Source: CAWEFA01 sp963851385 (lineage in GTDB: Bacteria > Bacteroidota > Bacteroidia > Bacteroidales > DTGW01). Taken from it: a DNA stretch of 64,000 nucleotides. Positions 59,559 through 64,000 of this stretch are shown piece after piece (the stretch's first letter is position 1; each line of letters begins with the position of its first letter). A program made the translations under genes and the position numbers. The stretch lies in contig CAWKPE010000034.1 of the NCBI GenBank assembly GCA_963851385.1, positions 27,116 through 91,115 of the forward strand, given 5' to 3'. The notes below the pieces were generated by a model. That model was not told the origin of the DNA, did not search any database, and worked only from the letters and a program-made list of their open reading frames with translations.

Positions 59559-60119
59559 TTACCTTCTGTATCGAACGCATTTTATTCTTTCTTTTATCAA
59601 TTTTTTATATTCATTTCTTTGAGCATAATCATATGCAGTTTGATAATCGGGAAGTATATCAGGCCAATTAAATTTATCATCAAGTAATTCGTATTTTGAA
59701 TCAGCGATTAATAAGAATTTTAAAAATTTAAACTTGCAACCATTGTACTTATTGAAGCTCAAAATTGCGGCGTTATAATTATCTTTTGCAAAGTAATAGA
59801 TGCTTGTCAGCAAATCGGCGATTGAATCCTTGTCATTTTTTGAATTTGTTAATTCTTGAATATATTGAAGCAACTTCCTGTTCCTTTCTATTTCGCATAA
59901 ATAAAAAGCCCAAGATATAATATAATCTGAATTCTTTTCATGACCGGTCAAATCATCACTTTTAACATCACAAGGTACTACAATATATTTTTTTTGTTTA
60001 GTTGCCGAATAGTAATCGTTCATTGAAACTATTTCATAATAATCAGAAAAAATATTCTGGGCAAAAAGATTAAAGCTAAATAGGAGTGCTAATAATCCAA
60101 TAATTCTTTTTGTAATCAT
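59559..60119 (-). CDS. Secreted protein of unknown function (186 aa)
   Basis: Signal peptide MITKRIIGLLALLFSFNLFA, then a helical mature part with a TPR-like pattern (SIADLLTSIYYFAKDNYNAAILSFNKY, key YYFAKDNYNAAI; YQTAYDYAQRNEYKKLIKERI). First gene of the operon 60119-57594. No family recognised. Helical repeats suggest a protein-interaction role in the periplasm. Confidence 0.65.
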   Translation of the reverse strand: MITKRIIGLLALLFSFNLFAQNIFSDYYEIVSMNDYYSATKQKKYIVVPCDVKSDDLTGHEKNSDYIISWAFYLCEIERNRKLLQYIQELTNSKNDKDSIADLLTSIYYFAKDNYNAAILSFNKYNGCKFKFLKFLLIADSKYELLDDKFNWPDILPDYQTAYDYAQRNEYKKLIKERIKCVRYRR

Positions 60120-60369
60120 TAAGCTAAAAATTAAGTTTTGTTTGAGATTTCATGACTAAAGTTAATACCTGGTTAATATTGCTGCAAACGTTTCTAAGTA
60201 TACTCTGTAAAGAATTTGAGGATATTAATTTCTGGTTCTACCAAAGGTAATGGAAAAATCTGATTTTTGCAATTGTAACAATCCACCCTTCAATAACGCA
60301 GGGGGTTTCATCACACGAAGCAGGTTAAATTAAATTGTAGCGAGGAAGCTAGGGTTAATGGGAAGAAGT

Positions 60370-62787
60370 CTATTTTTTCCAATCATAATAAATTTTGCCA
60401 CAATTACAACGAATTTGATTTTTAACTGAATCATGATTTTTCAATGCGATAAAACTTTTACAATTCTCATCAGAGCAATAAAACAGCTTTATTAAATTCT
60501 TTACATCTTCCCAAAAAACATCGAGGTCATTAATATCTTCTTTGAAAGAGGTATCATGAGAAGTTTTGTTACCTATAAGTAATGGCGAGGCAAGTAAACT
60601 GTCAATATTGTTCCTGGTTTTAAGATCATTTGGGGAGTGCTTGTTTATTTTGCTTTGAATACCTGTCAGTAATTCATTCATCATCCTGTCTTCATTCCGG
60701 TTATTGAACCTAAAGGGAAGATTTGCCTCAATATTTAAAGCAATTTGCTTAAGTTGCCGTTCACCGTATTTTCTAATATCGTTACCGAGCCCATCAGTAT
60801 TTTTTGTTTTAAATTTTTCTTCAATTTTTGCTCTCAGGTCAATTAATGGAGTTTCAAAACTAACTCCTTTTTCAGCCGTCCATGAGAGAGATTTTATTAA
60901 CCAGTTCTTTCGTTTTACTTCACTTGAGGCAATATCAAAAAAATCTTTCTCATGTGTAAGTAAAATAATTTGGTAATCGGAAAATTCATCTGTCAAAAGC
61001 CTAATAAATCGTGTCCTGTGATGACCATCATAACTTGAAATTATATCATCTAAAACAAAAAAATCATTTTCCCCATTATAAGCTTTAACAGAAGCTAAAA
61101 AAAATGACAACCCAAGACAATTTATATGGCTTTCACTTAAAAGCGCTGTGGGTGGAGATTTCTTCCTGTTATAAAATTTATAGCTTATAGTTATTCCATC
61201 AAGCTCATCATACTTATCTTTCATTGGAACAAGCTTAAAATCCTCAATTTTCTCATTCGGATTCATGTAAGAATAATACTTGTCAATATCACCGGAAAAA
61301 TTATTAAGAAAACCATTTAATGCCTCTTCCTGTCTTTTAATGAAATCGGCATAAAGCGCTTCAAATGTTATTTGTTGTTTAGTTACTAAGTCATGTTCTT
61401 TCTCAATTTTTCTGTAAGCTGTGTATGCATCGATGGCACGCGAAAGCTTTGTATGAACCTGTAGCTTTAAATTTCCTTTTAATCCATCGGTTAGCTCTTT
61501 GGCCTTCTTTTTAAATAGTCCTGTCAATTCCCTGATAGTCGTTGTGTCTATCTGAATTTGTCCGGTTTCTTTTATCGGTTCAACAGAAAAGATATCCTTT
61601 TTAAGCTCCTCTGAAATTATATTTATTGAAGTGCTAAAATCCTGGATGGTTTTAAGCGATTGAGTATTTTCTTTTTCTTTAACCAGCCTTTCTTTCAGCA
61701 GACCGTTTACGGTATTTATATTAGTTTGAATGATTGTTTTAATTTCAGATGCCTGCTCATCCAGATTTTCTTTTTCACTTTGAAGTTCTTTCAAATCTTC
61801 AATTCGCTGGTTGAGTTCATTTATTAACTGGATTTTGTTTTTTGTTTGTTGACAAAGCGGACAGAGATCTCCTTTAACAATATCGTCTTTTAGTACTTTT
61901 AAACCTTCGGAAAGTAAAGCAAGGAGCTGGAGTTTTTGAATCTTTTCAGCATCTTTTCTAAGCTCATTATAAGCTGAAAAATATCTTTTATACAATACTA
62001 CAATCCTGACAATTTCGCTTTCAACCTCAGTCAGGCTATCAGCAATTTTGTTGTAAAAACTTATTTGCTCTGATATCTGGGAGTCTTCTTTGGTCTCGAG
62101 AGATTTCAGGACTTCGCGGACATCTTGAAATGATTTTATTTCTTTTCCAAGATTTAACGGCTTTATAAGTTTTGCAGCTGTTTCAAAAAACTGATTTTCT
62201 GAAGTAATATTTTGTCCCAGGCTTTCCATTAAAATGGATTGCTGAGCGCTTTTTTTATTGCTGTAATTTTCTGTTTTTATCTCCTTTGCAAACCGGCCGG
62301 CAAATTTTTTAAGTAATCCCCTTATTTCCTTTACTTCATCAAATCCAATTATTGACTGAAGATATTTTAGTTTATCTCCTTTGGTGGCCGTAATAAATTG
62401 AACCAAATCCCTATAACGGAGAACCAGATTTTCGTTTTGTGATAAGAGAATATAATTATAAAAATCTTTTGAACCATTAGAATTAAAAGTCCGTAGCGAA
62501 CTGTCAATAGATTTTTCAGTATCTAATGTTTTATTGGAAAATTGGATTTCAACTTTTGAATCATCAGAATCGGCAAGAAAAACGTTTCGTATAGATTCTT
62601 TACCAATTTCAGAGCTTGAAAGATGAGAAATTTTTTCTTTATAAAACCACTCTATAGAATCAGTGATTGAGCTTTTCCCAGCACCATTGTCGCCATAAAT
62701 TAACATTGAGTTTGTATCGGGCGATAAGGTCAAAGTATCTTTAATTCCACGGATTCCGGTAATTTTTATTTGTTTAAGTTTATTCAT
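60370..62787 (-). CDS. Rad50/SMC-like AAA ATPase with zinc hook, probable defence protein
   Basis: Likely start ATG at 62787 (MNKLKQIKITGIRGIKDTL), with ten extra residues possible from 62817. Counting from 62817: Walker A GDNGAGKSS at 42-50, a zinc-hook CPLC at 319-322 between long coiled coils (about 240-310 and 325-500), ABC signature LSESH near 560, Walker B FFVLDD at 586-591 and H-loop THE at 621-623. The C-terminus has a GNKTSHD block and four cysteines (781, 786, 804, 806) in zinc-ribbon spacing. Such ATPases power DNA-sensing or nuclease partners. Its partners may be the GIY-YIG and DUF4263 proteins upstream. Confidence 0.88.
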   Translation of the reverse strand: MNKLKQIKITGIRGIKDTLTLSPDTNSMLIYGDNGAGKSSITDSIEWFYKEKISHLSSSEIGKESIRNVFLADSDDSKVEIQFSNKTLDTEKSIDSSLRTFNSNGSKDFYNYILLSQNENLVLRYRDLVQFITATKGDKLKYLQSIIGFDEVKEIRGLLKKFAGRFAKEIKTENYSNKKSAQQSILMESLGQNITSENQFFETAAKLIKPLNLGKEIKSFQDVREVLKSLETKEDSQISEQISFYNKIADSLTEVESEIVRIVVLYKRYFSAYNELRKDAEKIQKLQLLALLSEGLKVLKDDIVKGDLCPLCQQTKNKIQLINELNQRIEDLKELQSEKENLDEQASEIKTIIQTNINTVNGLLKERLVKEKENTQSLKTIQDFSTSINIISEELKKDIFSVEPIKETGQIQIDTTTIRELTGLFKKKAKELTDGLKGNLKLQVHTKLSRAIDAYTAYRKIEKEHDLVTKQQITFEALYADFIKRQEEALNGFLNNFSGDIDKYYSYMNPNEKIEDFKLVPMKDKYDELDGITISYKFYNRKKSPPTALLSESHINCLGLSFFLASVKAYNGENDFFVLDDIISSYDGHHRTRFIRLLTDEFSDYQIILLTHEKDFFDIASSEVKRKNWLIKSLSWTAEKGVSFETPLIDLRAKIEEKFKTKNTDGLGNDIRKYGERQLKQIALNIEANLPFRFNNRNEDRMMNELLTGIQSKINKHSPNDLKTRNNIDSLLASPLLIGNKTSHDTSFKEDINDLDVFWEDVKNLIKLFYCSDENCKSFIALKNHDSVKNQIRCNCGKIYYDWKK

Positions 62788-62820
62788 CGTCTTTTTCACG
62801 AATAAATTTTGGTTCATATG

Positions 62821-62952
62821 TTAATTTACTACAACTTGTAATTTGAAAAAGTCACGACCTTTTTTAGTTGCCGGTCTCTCCCGCAATACCACCCACCAGC
62901 TCATCCGGCGAACCTCCATGCATTTACCAACTTCCCTGAATAATTTATTCAT
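62821..62952 (-). CDS. Possible 43-aa basic protein
   Basis: An ATG at 62952 overlaps the end of the preceding 81-aa gene by eight bases and runs to a TAA at 62821. The product is short and basic (MNKLFREVGKCMEVRRMSWW and on to a GRDFFKLQVVVN end). No family recognised. It may be a real coupled gene of the defence-like module or just an open frame; codon evidence is too small to decide. Confidence 0.3.
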   Translation of the reverse strand: MNKLFREVGKCMEVRRMSWWVVLRERPATKKGRDFFKLQVVVN

Positions 62953-63190
62953 GTCCTTTTGCGCTTGTTCCTTTGAATTTAATTTCTTCAAGCATGGAGG
63001 TTTCAATTTTGCTTAATTCTTTTTGCATTCTTAGTTCCAATGCATTCTGGATGCTTTTTTCAGTGAATTTTCCATCACTGTAAAGTGTTACCAGGGTATC
63101 TACTGTTTCCTGATCTGTATTTGGAATGTTATAGATTTCCGCGAAGAAATCTTCAATAACTTCTTTTCCGCTTTTAATTTTATTGCTCAT
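62945..63190 (-). CDS. Small protein of the defence-like module (81 aa)
   Basis: Starts two bases after the GIY-YIG gene stop, so it is in the same operon. The product is acidic and helical: KSGKEVIEDFFAEIYNIPNTD, then DTLVTLYSDGKFTEKSIQNALELRM and KIETSMLEEIKFKG. No membrane segment or cysteine pair. No family recognised. Such small helical proteins in nuclease-ATPase modules are often adaptors or regulators; this is inference from context. Confidence 0.6.
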   Translation of the reverse strand: MSNKIKSGKEVIEDFFAEIYNIPNTDQETVDTLVTLYSDGKFTEKSIQNALELRMQKELSKIETSMLEEIKFKGTSAKGHE

Positions 63191-63192
63191 AA

Positions 63193-63645
63193 TTATTCAA
63201 AGTATTTCCAGTTAATAATAAAGCCGGCTTCAACTTTCTTTTCCAGTATTTCAAAACCTGATTTGTTATTACATATCGGGTACACTCCGTATTTTTCAAC
63301 AAAGTCGAGTATAAAATAGCTTTCCAGGTCTTCTATCCTGAAATCCCAAAATTTCCGAACCATCTCAAAATTAATATAGGTAAAAAAGAGTTGCCCTACT
63401 TTTCTGTAATTTACCAGACCCAGATTTTTCGATTTCCCTTCGAAATGACCTGTAAGCCTGCTTCCAATACTGTTTGTTTTCTTCTCGCTCATCCCGATAT
63501 ATAGCAGCCTGGACTTCTGAAAAGGGTATTGAATTTTCAAATTATCAGTAAAAATAAAATACAAACCTACAATACCATTAAGAGGTTTAATATTGGTAAT
63601 TTCAAATTGTTTTGGGGCGTCGAAATTTATTTGTAGGGTTGGCAT
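63193..63645 (-). CDS. GIY-YIG-type nuclease domain protein
   Basis: A 150-aa protein with the elements of the GIY-YIG fold in order: GLY at 27-29, LLYIG with YIG at 49-51, the arginine R63 in IGSRLTGH, a glutamate E108 in DLESYFILDF and asparagine N126/N127 in YPICNNKSG. All expected catalytic positions are filled, so it may cut nucleic acid. GIY-YIG domains occur in restriction, repair and mobile-element nucleases. It is 54 bases after the DUF4263 gene and two bases before the 81-aa gene, with the Rad50-like ATPase next. Confidence 0.75.
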   Translation of the reverse strand: MPTLQINFDAPKQFEITNIKPLNGIVGLYFIFTDNLKIQYPFQKSRLLYIGMSEKKTNSIGSRLTGHFEGKSKNLGLVNYRKVGQLFFTYINFEMVRKFWDFRIEDLESYFILDFVEKYGVYPICNNKSGFEILEKKVEAGFIINWKYFE

Positions 63646-63699
63646 TAATATTTATTTTGTGTTGACGGATTAAAAATTGTTACCATGAAGCGTCATTGT

Positions 63700-64000
63700 T
63701 TATTTATAATTTTCAATCATTTTATTACCACAGCTCAATAAATAATCATAAGTGGTTACTTCTATATGATTTAAACTACAATTTAACATTCGTAATGCAT
63801 TATATTGGTTTTCATCAAACTCATTTGACCTTCCTATAATAATTCTTATTCTTGGTCTTAAAATTTTTACTTTATGCTCTTTCTCGAATTTTAGGCGTAC
63901 ATCATCTATTTCTTGCATATAAAACAAACATTGCCCAATAGTCGCAGATAAATCAGGCGATGGATAATAACAATTATGGCTTCTATCAAATTTAAAAATT
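63700..64000 (-). CDS. C-terminal part of a DUF4263 (Shedu-like) nuclease, cut by the window edge
   Basis: The frame is open from the right edge to a stop at 63700-63702; about 99 residues are visible. They read as the end of a Shedu/DUF4263 PD-(D/E)XK protein: SATIGQCLFYMQEID, RIRIIIGRSNEFDE and IEVTTYDYLL. DUF4263 is the nuclease domain of the Shedu defence protein SduA. The catalytic residues lie upstream, outside this window. A shorter start within the window is possible by TTG at 63927 but would cut the domain. Confidence 0.75.
   Translation of the reverse strand, partial: IFKFDRSHNCYYPSPDLSATIGQCLFYMQEIDDVRLKFEKEHKVKILRPRIRIIIGRSNEFDENQYNALRMLNCSLNHIEVTTYDYLLSCGNKMIENYK

Noticed and set aside
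1..64000. tRNA, rRNA or riboswitch genes
   Set aside because: Reading both strands by eye I found no convincing cloverleaf, rRNA segment or riboswitch core; a covariance-model search would be needed to exclude them.

Overview
The window is AT-rich, densely coded DNA from a member of the Bacteroidota. Support for this comes from the gene families: SusC/CirA-type TonB receptor with a CarboxypepD_reg-like N-terminus followed by a DUF4249 lipoprotein, DUF4252 proteins in an ECF-sigma operon, GH29 and GH31 lipoprotein glycosidases, and the Bacteroidota type of contractile injection system. No rRNA or tRNA gene was recognised, so the lineage cannot be narrowed further.

Region 1 (1-24.9 kb, all minus strand, transcribed from 24.9 kb towards 1) is an extracellular contractile injection system (eCIS, related to Afp/PVC/MAC/AlgoCIS). 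In order of transcription: DUF4255 (Afp16-like) terminator protein, unknown 373-aa protein, a 45-aa acidic ORF not previously separated, one sheath gene, two tube paralogues, DUF5908 mini-protein, Afp7-like LysM baseplate hub, VgrG-like spike, PAAR tip, gp25 wedge, two very large baseplate proteins, a 710-aa appendage candidate, a PKD protein, the tape measure protein and a 1202-aa eCIS_core (DUF4157) protein that also carries an HNH-like motif and is the best cargo candidate. A further gene starts at position 52 and leaves the window. The usual AAA+ ATPase is not seen and may lie beyond that edge. Most genes overlap or almost touch, as in one operon. The hub and spike genes each carry a one-base frame break.

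Region 2 (25.3-29.8 kb) holds a Dph6-like PP-loop ATPase and an EamA transporter, divergent from queC-queE-queD-queF for preQ1/queuosine synthesis. The spacers between the que genes are packed with short degenerate repeats. Region 3 (29.8-41.2 kb) holds a GH29 fucosidase with an in-frame stop, an ECF sigma/anti-sigma operon with two DUF4252 proteins, citrate synthase, a 125-bp MITE-like element with 8-bp target duplications, an epimerase, a glycosyltransferase and a frameshifted GH31 alpha-xylosidase. Region 4 (41.4-49.9 kb) has a decayed multi-repeat secreted protein, a PNPOx-fold protein, a lipoprotein, a TonB receptor split by three frameshifts plus its DUF4249 partner, and an ACT-domain protein. 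Region 5 (50.1-57.3 kb) has a membrane AraC regulator followed by two neutral-ceramidase-like paralogues that share a 46-bp upstream sequence and bracket an outer-membrane barrel gene, then a transglutaminase lipoprotein and small proteins. Region 6 (57.6-60.1 kb) is a three-gene envelope operon of unknown role.

Region 7 (60.4-64.0 kb) looks like an anti-phage defence module: a Shedu-like DUF4263 nuclease (C-terminal part, cut by the window edge), a GIY-YIG-type protein, a small protein and a Rad50-like ATPase with zinc hook. This combination and the eCIS cargo gene are the most promising leads. At least eight reading-frame lesions, mostly single extra bases, are spread over 19-48 kb; assembly error and real gene decay must be separated with reads before functional claims are made about those genes.
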